Assembly (NCBI RefSeq): GCF_900101605.1
Contig: NZ_FMUR01000003.1
Location: 1-64,000, forward strand
Length of the DNA stretch: 64,000 nucleotides
Direction: 5' to 3'
DNA from: Butyrivibrio hungatei
GTDB taxonomy: Bacteria; Bacillota; Clostridia; Lachnospirales; Lachnospiraceae
Numbering within the stretch: the stretch's first letter is position 1; the number at the start of each line of letters is the position of its first letter. Below, in pieces: positions 8,565 to 16,971 of this stretch. The translations under genes and the position numbers were made by a program. Below the pieces are notes generated by a model. That model was not told the origin of the DNA and did not search any database. It saw nothing but the letters and a program-made list of their open reading frames with translations.

Positions 8565-8584
8565 AAATGTAACTTCTTACATTT
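8565..8584. promoter_or_regulatory. Palindrome over the uxaB leader
   Basis: Perfect 8-bp arms AAATGTAA (8565-8572) and TTACATTT (8577-8584) around CTTC lie between the uxaB promoter and its ribosome site. It may be a repressor operator or an RNA hairpin that affects initiation. Confidence 0.5.
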
Positions 8585-8627
8585 CAAATCATACAAAATT
8601 AACCTCGAATATTGTTATAACACATTA

Positions 8628-8641
8628 TGTAAGCGTTTACA
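8628..8641. promoter_or_regulatory. cre-like operator at the uxaB promoter
   Basis: TGTAAGCGTTTACA is an almost perfect match to the CcpA catabolite-response element and to the general LacI-family operator. It covers the likely minus-strand -35 (TTGTAA), with TATAAC 17 bases further on. Binding there would block transcription of uxaB. Confidence 0.75.
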
Positions 8642-8705
8642 ATATCAAGTACAAAAAATGCAATATTCTCTTTCATTTTCTTTAGGGAAACGTTGATTAT
8701 ACAAA

Positions 8706-8739
8706 AGGCTGTTCACCGTTGTTACCCGGTGAACAGCCT
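8706..8739 (-). terminator. Rho-independent terminator after the PspC gene
   Basis: Perfect 12-bp arms AGGCTGTTCACC (8706-8717) and GGTGAACAGCCT (8728-8739) are followed on the minus strand by TTTTGT. It starts 15 bases after the stop of the 8755-8955 gene. Confidence 0.85.
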
Positions 8740-8754
8740 CTGCTTTTTATATCA

Positions 8755-8955
8755 TCATCTACTTATATAATCCGGTCTGTCATCCATTATGATCGCTGCA
8801 ATAATGTAGATCAGAAGTCCGCTTCCGTATGTAAATGCAAGTATCGCATAAACAAGGCGAACTATTGTCGGATCAATGCCAAAGAACTCAGCGAGTCCTC
8901 CGCAAACGCCACAGACTTTTCTGTCATTACTTTTATAGATTCTCTTTTTTTCCAT
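8755..8955 (-). CDS. PspC domain membrane protein
   Basis: This is a 66-residue single-domain PspC protein: a basic start, the motif KVCGVCGGLAEFFGIDPTIV and one hydrophobic helix (LLIYIIAAII). PspC proteins take part in envelope-stress responses; small stand-alone versions are common in Firmicutes and their exact role is unknown. The ribosome site GGAAGGGGA is strong. A terminator lies directly downstream and the CPBP protease gene ends 20 bp upstream on the same strand, so the two may share a transcript. Confidence 0.9.
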   Translation of the reverse strand: MEKKRIYKSNDRKVCGVCGGLAEFFGIDPTIVRLVYAILAFTYGSGLLIYIIAAIIMDDRPDYISR

Positions 8956-8975
8956 ATCCCAATTTCCCCTTCCCT

Positions 8976-9800
8976 TTATGATACAACCAATTCTTTTTTA
9001 AATAAAAACTTCTTTATAACTACCGCAAATGCTATAAATACAACGCACAATAGAATGTAAATAATATAACTGAATTCTCCGTGATAGATCATGGGAAAGA
9101 ACACAGAAAGCGAATTATTGATCATGTGTAGCAATATTGCAGGAATTATCGAGTTATACATATATGCAAGATAAGCAAGCAGCATTCCCAGCGGAATCGC
9201 GTAAATACTCTGTATGGGATTAAGATGCACAATACCGAATGCAATACCGCTCAGAACCATGCATCCTATAAGTCCGAATACCTTCTTCGCATTCCTCACA
9301 AGAAGTCCCCTGAACACAATTTCCTCAGATATAGGTGCAATCAGAGCAGCCGAGATAACCCCAATTATACTTCCGTTGCCAAGAACACTCTCCATCATAG
9401 ATTCAAACTCTTTGCCTGCTTCCGGCATAACAGCCACTTCAATCTGAGATACTATATTCGCAAAAAAGAATCCTGCAACCGAAAGTGCAATGATAAAAGC
9501 AAGATCTTTGAAGTTTGAAATCTTCTTTAATCCGGATTCATACACACCTTCATTTTTATCTTTTTTTACATACTTAGCATAATACCATATTCCAAATATA
9601 ATAAGACACGCCATCTGAGATAACAGTACAGATAACGGAATCAGACTCTCATATCCTAAATTATTCCCCGTCAATACCGTACCGAGTGAAACGGCAACAC
9701 CTGCAAAAACGCCGGCAATAACCTGAATTGCAAGCATAAGCACAATTAAAAGAGCAGCAAATAATATTGTTTTCATTTTGGGTTTAAGTGATTGATTCAT
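8976..9800 (-). CDS. CPBP family intramembrane glutamic endopeptidase (CAAX protease-like)
   Basis: A multi-pass membrane protein with the ABI/CPBP signature: EEIVFRG (EExxxR), FGIVHLN and LLHMINNS, which supply the catalytic glutamates and histidines. Family members act in bacteriocin self-immunity or cleave membrane proteins; the substrate is unknown here. I chose ATG 9800, with GGAGG eight bases upstream, giving 274 residues; a GTG at 9833 is poorer. It probably co-transcribes with the PspC gene downstream, which hints at an envelope role. Confidence 0.88.
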   Translation of the reverse strand: MNQSLKPKMKTILFAALLIVLMLAIQVIAGVFAGVAVSLGTVLTGNNLGYESLIPLSVLLSQMACLIIFGIWYYAKYVKKDKNEGVYESGLKKISNFKDLAFIIALSVAGFFFANIVSQIEVAVMPEAGKEFESMMESVLGNGSIIGVISAALIAPISEEIVFRGLLVRNAKKVFGLIGCMVLSGIAFGIVHLNPIQSIYAIPLGMLLAYLAYMYNSIIPAILLHMINNSLSVFFPMIYHGEFSYIIYILLCVVFIAFAVVIKKFLFKKELVVS

Positions 9801-9936
9801 AGCATCCTCCGCTTTTTCATTTTTTTGTATCACTCTTTCTTATGAAGTAATTATATACGACACACTCTTTGTAATATACATCATATGTGGCGAAAAATGT
9901 CTTGCTATTTCTATTTTTTAACGGATTAAAACTATT

Positions 9937-9965
9937 TTGACAGACCCTCTCGCGGCTAGTAGACT
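9937..9965 (+). promoter_or_regulatory. Promoter of rqcH
   Basis: TTGACA (9937-9942), a 17-base spacer and TAGACT (9960-9965) match sigma-A, with a perfect -35 and 4 of 6 in the -10. The rqcH ATG is 38 bases downstream of the -10. Confidence 0.65.
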
Positions 9966-10003
9966 ATACAATATATTATTGACGTTTACATTTGGAGTAA
10001 AAA

Positions 10004-11779
10004 ATGGCATTTGACGGTATAACCATAGCAAATATAACTAAAGATATGAGCGATCTTCTGACCGGAGGAAGAGTCTACAAGATTGCACAGACTGAGAGCG
10101 ACGAGCTTCTTATAACAGTTAAGCTCTCCTACGAGAACACGGACAAATACGGAATAAAGCAGGCTAAGATGATAATGTCCGCCGATGCTTCTCTCCCGCT
10201 TATTTACATGACGGATGAGACAAAGCCTTCGCCGATGACTGCGCCGAATTTCTGCATGCTCCTTAGAAAGCACATCCAGAACGGCCGCATTATCTCGGTC
10301 ACTCAGCCGGGCCTTGAGAGAATCATTCGCTTTGAGATTGAGCACCTTGATGAAATGGGCGACTTAAGGCACAAGGTTCTTCTCATTGAGATTATGGGCA
10401 AATACAGCAATATCATTTTTACCGACGAAGAAAATGTGATCATTGACAGCATCAAACACATTCCCGCATCGGTAAGTTCAGTCAGAGAAGTTCTTCCCGG
10501 ACGCGAATACTTTGTTCCCTCTCAGGACAAGGTTAATCCTCTTGAGACAAGCGCAGATGAGTTCTCTGCGATTGTACTGAGTAAAGGTGTTCCCGTGTTT
10601 AAGGCTATTTATCAAGGCTACACAGGTCTTTCACCCATTATTTCTCAGGAGATATGCAAAAGAGCCGGCATCGACTCGGATAAGTCCGCCATCGCGCTTG
10701 ACACTTCCGAATCCATAGCTCTTTACAGAGCCTTTTCAGAGATCGTCGACATGGTAAAAAACGGCGAATTCACGCCGGAGATCATTTATGAAGGAAACTC
10801 ACCGAAAGAGTACTCTTCCATCCCTCTTACCATGTACAAGGATGCCCCCGGCTTTTCGGCAGCGCCGCAAAACAGCATCTCAGAGCTAATAAGCAAATAT
10901 TATGCAGAGAAAAATGTTGTTACAAGAATAAGGCAAAAGTCCGTCGACCTCAGAAAAATCGTTCAGACCGCGCTTGAAAGAAACGTCCGTAAGTACGATC
11001 TTCAGACAAAGCAAATGCTCGACTGTGACAAAAAGGACAAATACAGAGTATACGGCGAGCTCCTTACAGTCTACGGCTACAGTGCAGAGCCCGGTGCCGA
11101 TAAGATCACGGTCAACGATTATAACACGGGAAAAGACATAACAATCACTCTAGATCCTACTCTGACTCCGAACCAGAATGCCAAGAAGTATTTTGACAAA
11201 TATACGAAACTTAAGAGAACAGCCGAAGCTTTGGAAGAACAGCTGAAAGAATCAAAAGAAGCTATCGAGCAGCTCGAATCAATAGAAAGCGCCCTTGAGA
11301 TTGCCGAAAAAGAAGCCGACCTTGCGCAGATAAGGCAGGAGCTTCACGAAAGCGGCTACATCAAATCAGGCTTTGGAAAGAGCGGCCGTAAAGAAAAGAT
11401 AACAAGCAAGCCCTTCCACTATCAGTCAAGCGACGGCTTTGATATTTATGTCGGAAAAAACAATATTCAGAATGATGAGCTTACCTTCAAAACCGCAAAC
11501 GGCGGCGACTGGTGGTTCCACGCAAAGAAAATACCGGGATCTCACGTTGTCCTCATCACAAAGGGCAAAGAAGTTCCCGACAGGGCATTTGAAGAAGCTG
11601 CTGCCCTTGCAGCCTACTATTCAAAGGGAAAAATGCAGGAGAAGGTCGAGATTGACTACTTAAAGCGCAAAGATGTGAAAAAACCGAACGGCTCAAAACC
11701 CGGCTTCGTAGTTTATTACACCAACTATTCGCTTTCGATCTCACCGGATATATCCGCTCTTAAACTTATAAGTGATTAA
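10004..11779 (+). CDS. rqcH: RqcH (NFACT/Rqc2 family) ribosome quality control protein
   Basis: RqcH binds stalled 50S subunits and recruits alanyl-tRNA to add alanine tails to incomplete proteins. The NFACT-N domain begins MAFDGITIANITKDM. A long helical coiled-coil region (about residues 300-450, EALEEQLKESKEAIEQLES) follows, then the NFACT-R domain with GFDIYVGKNNIQND and WWFHAKKIPGSHV. The 591 residues are full length. These proteins were formerly annotated as fibronectin-binding. It is transcribed alone from its own promoter and converges on the radical SAM gene across a large inverted repeat. Confidence 0.94.
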   Translation: MAFDGITIANITKDMSDLLTGGRVYKIAQTESDELLITVKLSYENTDKYGIKQAKMIMSADASLPLIYMTDETKPSPMTAPNFCMLLRKHIQNGRIISVTQPGLERIIRFEIEHLDEMGDLRHKVLLIEIMGKYSNIIFTDEENVIIDSIKHIPASVSSVREVLPGREYFVPSQDKVNPLETSADEFSAIVLSKGVPVFKAIYQGYTGLSPIISQEICKRAGIDSDKSAIALDTSESIALYRAFSEIVDMVKNGEFTPEIIYEGNSPKEYSSIPLTMYKDAPGFSAAPQNSISELISKYYAEKNVVTRIRQKSVDLRKIVQTALERNVRKYDLQTKQMLDCDKKDKYRVYGELLTVYGYSAEPGADKITVNDYNTGKDITITLDPTLTPNQNAKKYFDKYTKLKRTAEALEEQLKESKEAIEQLESIESALEIAEKEADLAQIRQELHESGYIKSGFGKSGRKEKITSKPFHYQSSDGFDIYVGKNNIQNDELTFKTANGGDWWFHAKKIPGSHVVLITKGKEVPDRAFEEAAALAAYYSKGKMQEKVEIDYLKRKDVKKPNGSKPGFVVYYTNYSLSISPDISALKLISD

Positions 11780-11797
11780 AAAATCAAGGGAGGGAAG

Positions 11798-11854
11798 TCA
11801 AGGGGACGGTTCTTTTGACTTATGACTAATAAGTCAAAAGAACCGTCCCCTTGA
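11798..11854. repeat. REP-like 26-bp inverted repeat, likely bidirectional terminator
   Basis: Perfect 26-bp arms occupy 11798-11823 and 11829-11854 around a 5-base loop. The core GGGGACGGTTCTTTTGACTT is, as I recall it, a dispersed palindrome family found in very diverse bacteria and linked to IS200/Y1-type REP transposases. It sits between the convergent rqcH and radical SAM genes. A partial copy (AATCAAGGG, 11782-11790) precedes it, suggesting insertion-related duplication. Confidence 0.75.
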
Positions 11855-11868
11855 TTTAATTTTAAACT

Positions 11869-12960
11869 TTATGCTCTTCCAAGTATTGTTTCCACTTCAT
11901 TCCTCTTCTCATACAAAACGCATCCGCCGGAATGATCGTCATTAAGCACGCCTTCATTCTGAAGCGCTATGAATAGTCTTGAATTCATGGCTTCCCTCAA
12001 AGAAGTTTCTTTTACATTTATATCGGAATATGGTGAAAACGGGCAAGGCTCAGCTCCGCCGTGAGAGTTGATGTGGAAGAATCCTCTTCCGGCCGCAATA
12101 CATCCGCCTGAACTCTTCTCGTCTCCCGGGAAAGAAACAAATACCATCTCCGGATGTTCCTGCCTTAATCTCATAATCTCTTTTTTCAGATATTCTCTTT
12201 CCTCATCTCCGGGCGCCAGATGTGCCGAATCATCCGTAACGGGAACAAACTCAACAAAGATCACAGCTTTGCATCCCTTATCAGACAGCTTACCGATAAA
12301 GCTCTCAGAAGATACATCCTTAAGATTTTCTGTCGTCACAGTCACCGAAGCGCCGTAAATAAGCCCGCGATCATTGAGCTCATCCATATTTGAAATGAGC
12401 TTGTCATAGACTCCGTCGCCGCGCCTTTTGTCGGTAGCATCCTTCTCGCCCTCGATACTCATAATCGGAATGAGATTCCTGTTTTTATCAAACATGTCAA
12501 AATACTTATCAGCCATATATGTTCCGTTAGTAAAAATCGGAAACAGTATATTCTGCTTCTTTCCCGCTGCTTCTATCACTCCTTTTCTAAGAAGCGGTTC
12601 TCCGCCTGCAAGAAGAATAAAGCTGACTCCGAGATCGTCGGCTTCATCAAAAACCTTAAGCCAATCATCATCTGAAAGCTGCCTAACAGGCTCAGTATCT
12701 TCCGTAGCATTGTTACATCTTGAATAGCAGCCCGCACAGTGAAGGTTACAGCTGCTTGTTATACTTGCAATGAGAAACGGAGGTATATGCTCGCCTTCCG
12801 CTTCCAGTCGTGCTCTCTTCTTTGACGCAGATCTTGATGCCATGGCAAATTTCGCCATATAGGCACTTTCTTTCGGATTCTTAAGCGTGGCTTTTATCGC
12901 ATCCGAAACCACCCTTTCGACTCCGTGCGTCATATATTCCTGAATATCAAATTCCTTCAT
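11869..12960 (-). CDS. Radical SAM/SPASM domain protein
   Basis: The radical SAM motif CNLHCAGC (CX3CX2C) follows the strand FLIASITSS, then AGGEPLLRKG and FTNGTYM of the barrel. The C-terminal third has a SPASM/twitch-like cysteine set (GGCIAAGRGF, EPCPFSPY, GGCVLYE), indicating extra iron-sulfur clusters. Such proteins modify peptides or serve in cofactor synthesis. No precursor peptide or partner is adjacent, so the substrate is unknown. The length is 363 residues. It is monocistronic, convergent with rqcH, with the REP-like repeat at its 3' end. Confidence 0.85.
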   Translation of the reverse strand: MKEFDIQEYMTHGVERVVSDAIKATLKNPKESAYMAKFAMASRSASKKRARLEAEGEHIPPFLIASITSSCNLHCAGCYSRCNNATEDTEPVRQLSDDDWLKVFDEADDLGVSFILLAGGEPLLRKGVIEAAGKKQNILFPIFTNGTYMADKYFDMFDKNRNLIPIMSIEGEKDATDKRRGDGVYDKLISNMDELNDRGLIYGASVTVTTENLKDVSSESFIGKLSDKGCKAVIFVEFVPVTDDSAHLAPGDEEREYLKKEIMRLRQEHPEMVFVSFPGDEKSSGGCIAAGRGFFHINSHGGAEPCPFSPYSDINVKETSLREAMNSRLFIALQNEGVLNDDHSGGCVLYEKRNEVETILGRA

Positions 12961-13096
12961 AAATACTACCTCTTGCTACCACTTACAACTAGCATTGCTT
13001 TTTATAAATGATTTTGCACAATTGCATTTTATAAAACTTATTATAATAATATCACAATTTCATTTTTCTTCAACAATTATTTCCCCGTATCAAAAA

Positions 13097-13131
13097 AGCT
13101 GCAAAAAAGATCTCCCATCTTTTTCACAGCT
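13097..13131. repeat. Imperfect hairpin downstream of msrA
   Basis: The arms AGCTGCAAAAAAGAT and ATCTTTTTCACAGCT (two mismatches) around CTCCC, with nearby T-rich flanks, look like a terminator serving the minus-strand msrA cluster. Confidence 0.45.
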
Positions 13132-13146
13132 CCCTATTATTACTCC

Positions 13147-13185
13147 AAAATAAGTATCCCGGCAACCTGCTTCAATACTTATTTT
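13147..13185 (-). terminator. AT-rich stem-loop after msrA
   Basis: Perfect 11-bp arms AAAATAAGTAT (13147-13157) and ATACTTATTTT (13175-13185) surround a 17-base loop, 21 bases beyond the msrA stop. It is a probable terminator, though its stem is AT-rich. Confidence 0.5.
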
Positions 13186-13206
13186 CTTATCATCGCTTTT
13201 ATCCCT

Positions 13207-13704
13207 TTAAGAATTCTTTTTTCTTCCGGACTCAATCAGCTCTTTTTCAAATGCATCAGGATTCTTGAGATAATAATCCTGATGGTATTCTTCCGCCTCA
13301 TAGAAATTCTTGAACGGCAAAACCGCTACCTGAACCTTCTTTCCCGAGTCTTTCGCTATTTTCTCGATTTTTTCAAGAGCTGTCTTTTTCTCATCGTCAG
13401 ACATATAGAAAATAGCAAGCGTGTAGGAAAAGCCTTTGTCGATAAACTGCCCTTCCGCGTCAAACGGATCCACGTTGGCAAAATAGATATCAAGAAGCTT
13501 ATCGTAAGATACCTTTTCCGGATCATACACAAGCTTTATAGTCTCTCTGTGCCCTGTCTCCTGGTGTTTTACCTGCTCATATGTCGGATTCTCCTCATCT
13601 CCTCCGGCATATCCGCAAACAACCTCATCAACTCCGTACATTTTATAAATAGGTGTGACACACCAAAAGCATCCACCTGCAAAATAAGCTTCTTTCACGA
13701 TCAA
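13207..13704 (-). CDS. msrA: Peptide-methionine (S)-S-oxide reductase
   Basis: MsrA repairs oxidised methionine in proteins. The catalytic motif GCFWC is near the start (AYFAGGCFWCVTPIYK), followed by GYAGGDEENPTYEQV and the conserved GHRETIKLVYDP. The 165-residue length is usual for a single-domain MsrA; no MsrB is fused. The frame begins with TTG (13704), with GGAG four bases upstream; GTG two codons later is equally possible. There is no ATG. It is 27 bp downstream of the esterase gene on the same strand. Confidence 0.94.
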   Translation of the reverse strand: MIVKEAYFAGGCFWCVTPIYKMYGVDEVVCGYAGGDEENPTYEQVKHQETGHRETIKLVYDPEKVSYDKLLDIYFANVDPFDAEGQFIDKGFSYTLAIFYMSDDEKKTALEKIEKIAKDSGKKVQVAVLPFKNFYEAEEYHQDYYLKNPDAFEKELIESGRKKNS

Positions 13705-13731
13705 TTTACTCCTTCAATCTTATATTTATTT

Positions 13732-14682
13732 TTAAAAGCCGATTCTTTTTATCTCATCTACAAGATTCCTTCCGTATATCTCACATCCAAGACAATTGGG
13801 ATGAAGATTATCAAGGAAATATTCAGGGAAATGAGGTATCATTTTCATTCCGTCAACAATCTTTACGTTTTTGTGCTGTCCTGCTATATTTCTGACTTTC
13901 TCGCAAAAATCCATAAGAACCGGAAGTCCGTCGACTGAATCGCCTCTCCAAAGAGGTGTTATGCAAAGGATAGGTATCTCTTTTCCATAAATCCCTATCA
14001 AAGTCTCGTAGTACTCTTCCACCACGCTCATATCGTCGTCGCCATATTGATTTGTTCCGAGCGCAACGATAATTTTGTCGGGATTGTATCCTTCCATCTT
14101 CATGAGTGAATTCTTATCATAAACATAGCCACCGATTCCTTGGTTTATAATATCATAATTTAAAATCCTGTTAGCGACACTGACATAAGTATTTGACGAT
14201 CTGAGCGGACCGTAACCCTGAGTGATTGAATCTCCGAGCCATAAGACTTTCTCACCTTTAACAGCGGGCACTATCTTGGCGTCAATCGCAAAGTTCTTTA
14301 TAAGAACGGTGGCGTCGGCAGGAAGGTAGATAACAACATTCTTTTCACCTTCGGGAAGTTCCCATTCAATCGTTCCGACATCCATAATGTCTTTTACATA
14401 CTTAATTCCGCTCACAAGTCCGTCAACCATGATTTCAAAAGAATCCGGGGATCCCTTCCATATGATCTTGTAATCAAATGACAACTTGTTTGCAGACGTT
14501 CTAAACTCAAGAGTTTTGGCCGTTGATGCAGTACAGCGCTCATACCACATTTCTAACGCACCTTTAAAATATTCAATCTGCTTTTTGGAATACTGAAAAG
14601 CTTGAAGATACCCATCATCCGTCTCCTCAAATTCATATGTCCCAAAATAGATTACTTTTAATTCTTCATTTGTCAAAACCAT
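13732..14682 (-). CDS. SGNH/GDSL hydrolase with N-terminal jelly-roll-like domain (CE2-like esterase)
   Basis: The C-terminal half carries the SGNH blocks LWLGDSITQG (catalytic Ser), GIGGYVYD (Gly), ALGTNQY (Asn) and DNLHPN (Asp/His). The first 130 residues look like a beta-sandwich, as in carbohydrate esterase family 2 and related deacetylases. No signal peptide is seen, so it probably acts in the cytoplasm on imported acylated sugars or oligosaccharides. The start chosen is ATG 14682, with GGGAGG six bases upstream. Confidence 0.85.
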   Translation of the reverse strand: MVLTNEELKVIYFGTYEFEETDDGYLQAFQYSKKQIEYFKGALEMWYERCTASTAKTLEFRTSANKLSFDYKIIWKGSPDSFEIMVDGLVSGIKYVKDIMDVGTIEWELPEGEKNVVIYLPADATVLIKNFAIDAKIVPAVKGEKVLWLGDSITQGYGPLRSSNTYVSVANRILNYDIINQGIGGYVYDKNSLMKMEGYNPDKIIVALGTNQYGDDDMSVVEEYYETLIGIYGKEIPILCITPLWRGDSVDGLPVLMDFCEKVRNIAGQHKNVKIVDGMKMIPHFPEYFLDNLHPNCLGCEIYGRNLVDEIKRIGF

Positions 14683-14723
14683 TTCATACCTCCCAATACA
14701 CATTAAAAAGCCAAGTTTACCTT

Positions 14724-15446
14724 TTAATTTTCTTTTCCGATAAGAGTCGTCAACAGATCGATAACTCCGATATCTTGCCTGTCCGAATACTCTTTAAGCT
14801 CATATATATTATCTTTTCCAAAAGAAATGATACGTGCTATCTCGGTATTGTCGGAACTGTTCTTAAACGCATCAAATGCTGACAGAATCTTTTCTGAATC
14901 CATGCTTGAGCAAAAAACTGTCTGAATGCCATATTTCTTTTCATCGGTAATAAGATACGTATCACCGGTAGAAACGATGCTGTCCCTGATGGCACTTCCA
15001 GCTTCCTCTTCAAACTCTCTTAAAGCAGCCTTCACCGGATCTAAGTTTCCGCTATCATCCCTGTCGTCGGGATCGATAACACCTCCGATAAACTGAATTT
15101 TCCCTTTGTTCTCCGATCCGGTTCCGTTTAGTGAAACAAAAAACTTGCCGTCTGTAGATTTCAGGATTCCCCCTGCATACGTATTTTTGCAAGCATAGTG
15201 TCCAAGGTCGTTCACCTGACCGCACTGATAATTTGCATAATCGGAAAGCTCACATTCAAGACTCACTTCTCCGTCATTATTTTCCATTTTCACCGTCGAA
15301 TAAACAGGTCCGTTAAAAAGCCACGGATGCACTTCCAAAAGTTTTTTCCAGTGGTCGTTTATTGCTTGCTCCGCTTCTTTTGACAGCACCAGATTCCTGC
15401 CGGTATCGTTGATTGAAATTCTCTTGGTTTTTATTATCGTTGCCAT
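14724..15446 (-). CDS. Nudix-domain protein
   Basis: A Nudix box is visible as GGVIDPDDRDDSGNLDPVKA continuing into ALREFEEEAG, which includes the REFEEEAG metal-binding core. An insertion of about seven residues separates the glycines from the helix, unlike the compact standard box. The N-terminal 100 residues are not recognised. Nudix enzymes hydrolyse nucleoside-diphosphate-linked compounds; the substrate is not evident. The start is ATG 15446 with GGAG ten bases upstream. It lies 41 bp upstream of the esterase gene, probably the same transcript. Confidence 0.75.
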   Translation of the reverse strand: MATIIKTKRISINDTGRNLVLSKEAEQAINDHWKKLLEVHPWLFNGPVYSTVKMENNDGEVSLECELSDYANYQCGQVNDLGHYACKNTYAGGILKSTDGKFFVSLNGTGSENKGKIQFIGGVIDPDDRDDSGNLDPVKAALREFEEEAGSAIRDSIVSTGDTYLITDEKKYGIQTVFCSSMDSEKILSAFDAFKNSSDNTEIARIISFGKDNIYELKEYSDRQDIGVIDLLTTLIGKEN

Positions 15447-15539
15447 TGTATTTATTCTCCGTCTTTCCCATATGTTTTCATTTTTCGATAAAATAATAAA
15501 AATTTGCAACCGGTGCGGATTTCTGTAATTTCATTTAAA

Positions 15540-16088
15540 TTACAATACCGGGTAGTCCCCTATCCCATACTTCAAATAACGCATAATGCGAAGTTCATCA
15601 ACCGCATCCGTCAGTGCATTGTGAAACTCCGTATATCCGTCCTCGCCAAACATGTGAAGGATATTCTCAACTCTGTAGCCGCTCTTTAATCGTCCTGTCG
15701 AACAGCATATTGCATCCGCAGGTATCTTGGGATTGTGCTGCTTATAGGCTGCGAGCTTTAATATATCATGCCAGTTATAGTCATGAAGTTCCGGAAGTAC
15801 CCTTGCATCAAACGATGCGTTATATGCAAATATTGATTTAATCCCAAAAGAATCAAGGTAATCCTTAATCTCTTTTACAGCGCCCTTGCGATCTGTAAGC
15901 TGCGGAGTCTTCCCTTTGATATTAAGCGCATATGAGTACATCCCTCCGACTTTGGCAGCTTCCTCGATAATGATATATTTGTTATCCAGAGCTACAAATT
16001 GCCCTTCTTCCGCTATTACTATGCCTACCGACATAACAACATTTTTCCAGTTTGTTTCCGTGTCTATTACTGCAAACTTCTCAGCCAT
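15540..16088 (-). CDS. DnaQ-like (DEDDh) 3'-5' exonuclease
   Basis: The three exonuclease motifs are visible: AVIDTETNW (Exo I, D and E), YNASFDARVL (Exo II) and FHNALTDAVDELR (Exo III, with His and Asp). At 182 residues it is a stand-alone nuclease like RNase T or DNA polymerase III epsilon without the alpha-binding tail. The role could be DNA repair or RNA trimming. AGGACAG lies six bases before ATG. An 8-bp inverted repeat at 15524-15544 overlaps the stop and may be a weak terminator. Confidence 0.87.
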   Translation of the reverse strand: MAEKFAVIDTETNWKNVVMSVGIVIAEEGQFVALDNKYIIIEEAAKVGGMYSYALNIKGKTPQLTDRKGAVKEIKDYLDSFGIKSIFAYNASFDARVLPELHDYNWHDILKLAAYKQHNPKIPADAICCSTGRLKSGYRVENILHMFGEDGYTEFHNALTDAVDELRIMRYLKYGIGDYPVL

Positions 16089-16330
16089 TTATTTCTGTCC
16101 TATTCTCGATTATTCTACTTAAAAAAAATCTTTATTATACCTGCCAAAATCAAAAGCCATGAAAACAGACGCAACAATATTAGTTCTAACCCTCTATCAT
16201 TTCTTAGTATTCCAAACATACGCTCCCAGCAAAGAAGCTATTACAAGTTCCCATGCTATTATTGTTGCTATCGTTATTATAATCTTTTCTAATCCTTTCC
16301 CCTGTTTTGGGGCAGCAACTTTCTAACAAA

Positions 16331-16367
16331 TAATCCTTATGCCATTCCGTGAACGTCATAAGGATTA
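16331..16367 (-). terminator. Terminator overlapping the toxin stop codon
   Basis: Perfect 11-bp arms TAATCCTTATG (16331-16341) and CATAAGGATTA (16357-16367) are followed on the minus strand by TTATTTGTT. The toxin TAA (16365-16367) is part of the stem, a very compact operon end. Confidence 0.7.
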
Positions 16368-16658
16368 ATACTTCTTAAACAAATCTGTATGTGTCCCTGT
16401 TCTAACAGCTGTTAAAACAAGGTTATTATCATCTCTTCCGTAAATCAAAAGCCAATCAGGTTGTATATGGCATTCATTGAAGCCTTCATAATCTCCATGT
16501 AGCGGATGATCCAAGTATTTTGCATCAAGTGAATATCCCTGAAGCAGCTCATCAATAACGTTCTCAAGCAATCTTATATTCAAGCCACGCTTTTTTGCAA
16601 GCTTATAGTCTTTCTTAAACTTGGTAGTATATTTTAATTCGTACTTAATTTCTCTCAT
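16365..16658 (-). CDS. YafQ/RelE-type mRNA interferase toxin
   Basis: The 97-residue basic protein shows the YafQ pattern: KYTTKFKKDYKLAKKRG, LLQGYSLDAKYLDHPLHGDY with the H..H..D residues, and CHIQPDWLLIYGRDDNNLVL near the end. Such toxins cleave mRNA in the ribosomal A site. Its ATG overlaps the antitoxin stop (ATGA), the usual coupling in type II systems. Confidence 0.92.
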   Translation of the reverse strand: MREIKYELKYTTKFKKDYKLAKKRGLNIRLLENVIDELLQGYSLDAKYLDHPLHGDYEGFNECHIQPDWLLIYGRDDNNLVLTAVRTGTHTDLFKKY

Positions 16659-16951
16659 TCTGCATCAAGCTCATCAAACAGTTCTTTTGCAGAACTATAA
16701 GCCTTTGCTTCAACCTTTCCGGACATTATATCCTTTGCCTCTTTCATAGCAGAAATAGTATCCTCATTATATTTTGAAATTTTCACATCGAAAGGAATTC
16801 CACCTTCCATTAAAGACTTTTCAAAGAATATATTAACCGCCTCTGCCAGAGTCATACCAAGATTCCCATATAATTCCTCAAGGCTTGTCTTCTTTTGTTT
16901 ATTCATTCGCATATTAAAATTTGTATCTTTTACCAAGGTCGCTGACATCAT
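16655..16951 (-). CDS. RelB/DinJ-type antitoxin
   Basis: The ribbon-helix-helix N-terminus (MSATLVKDTNFNMRMNKQKK, then NLGMTLAEAVNIFFEKSL) is typical of RelB/DinJ proteins, which bind DNA and neutralise YafQ/RelE toxins with their C-terminal part. Three consecutive ATGs follow AGGAGG; I give the middle-range start, and the true one may be three bases to either side. It lies directly upstream of the toxin. A promoter and palindrome upstream fit autoregulation. Confidence 0.9.
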   Translation of the reverse strand: MMSATLVKDTNFNMRMNKQKKTSLEELYGNLGMTLAEAVNIFFEKSLMEGGIPFDVKISKYNEDTISAMKEAKDIMSGKVEAKAYSSAKELFDELDAE

Positions 16952-16971
16952 CATCACCTCCTACTAATATA

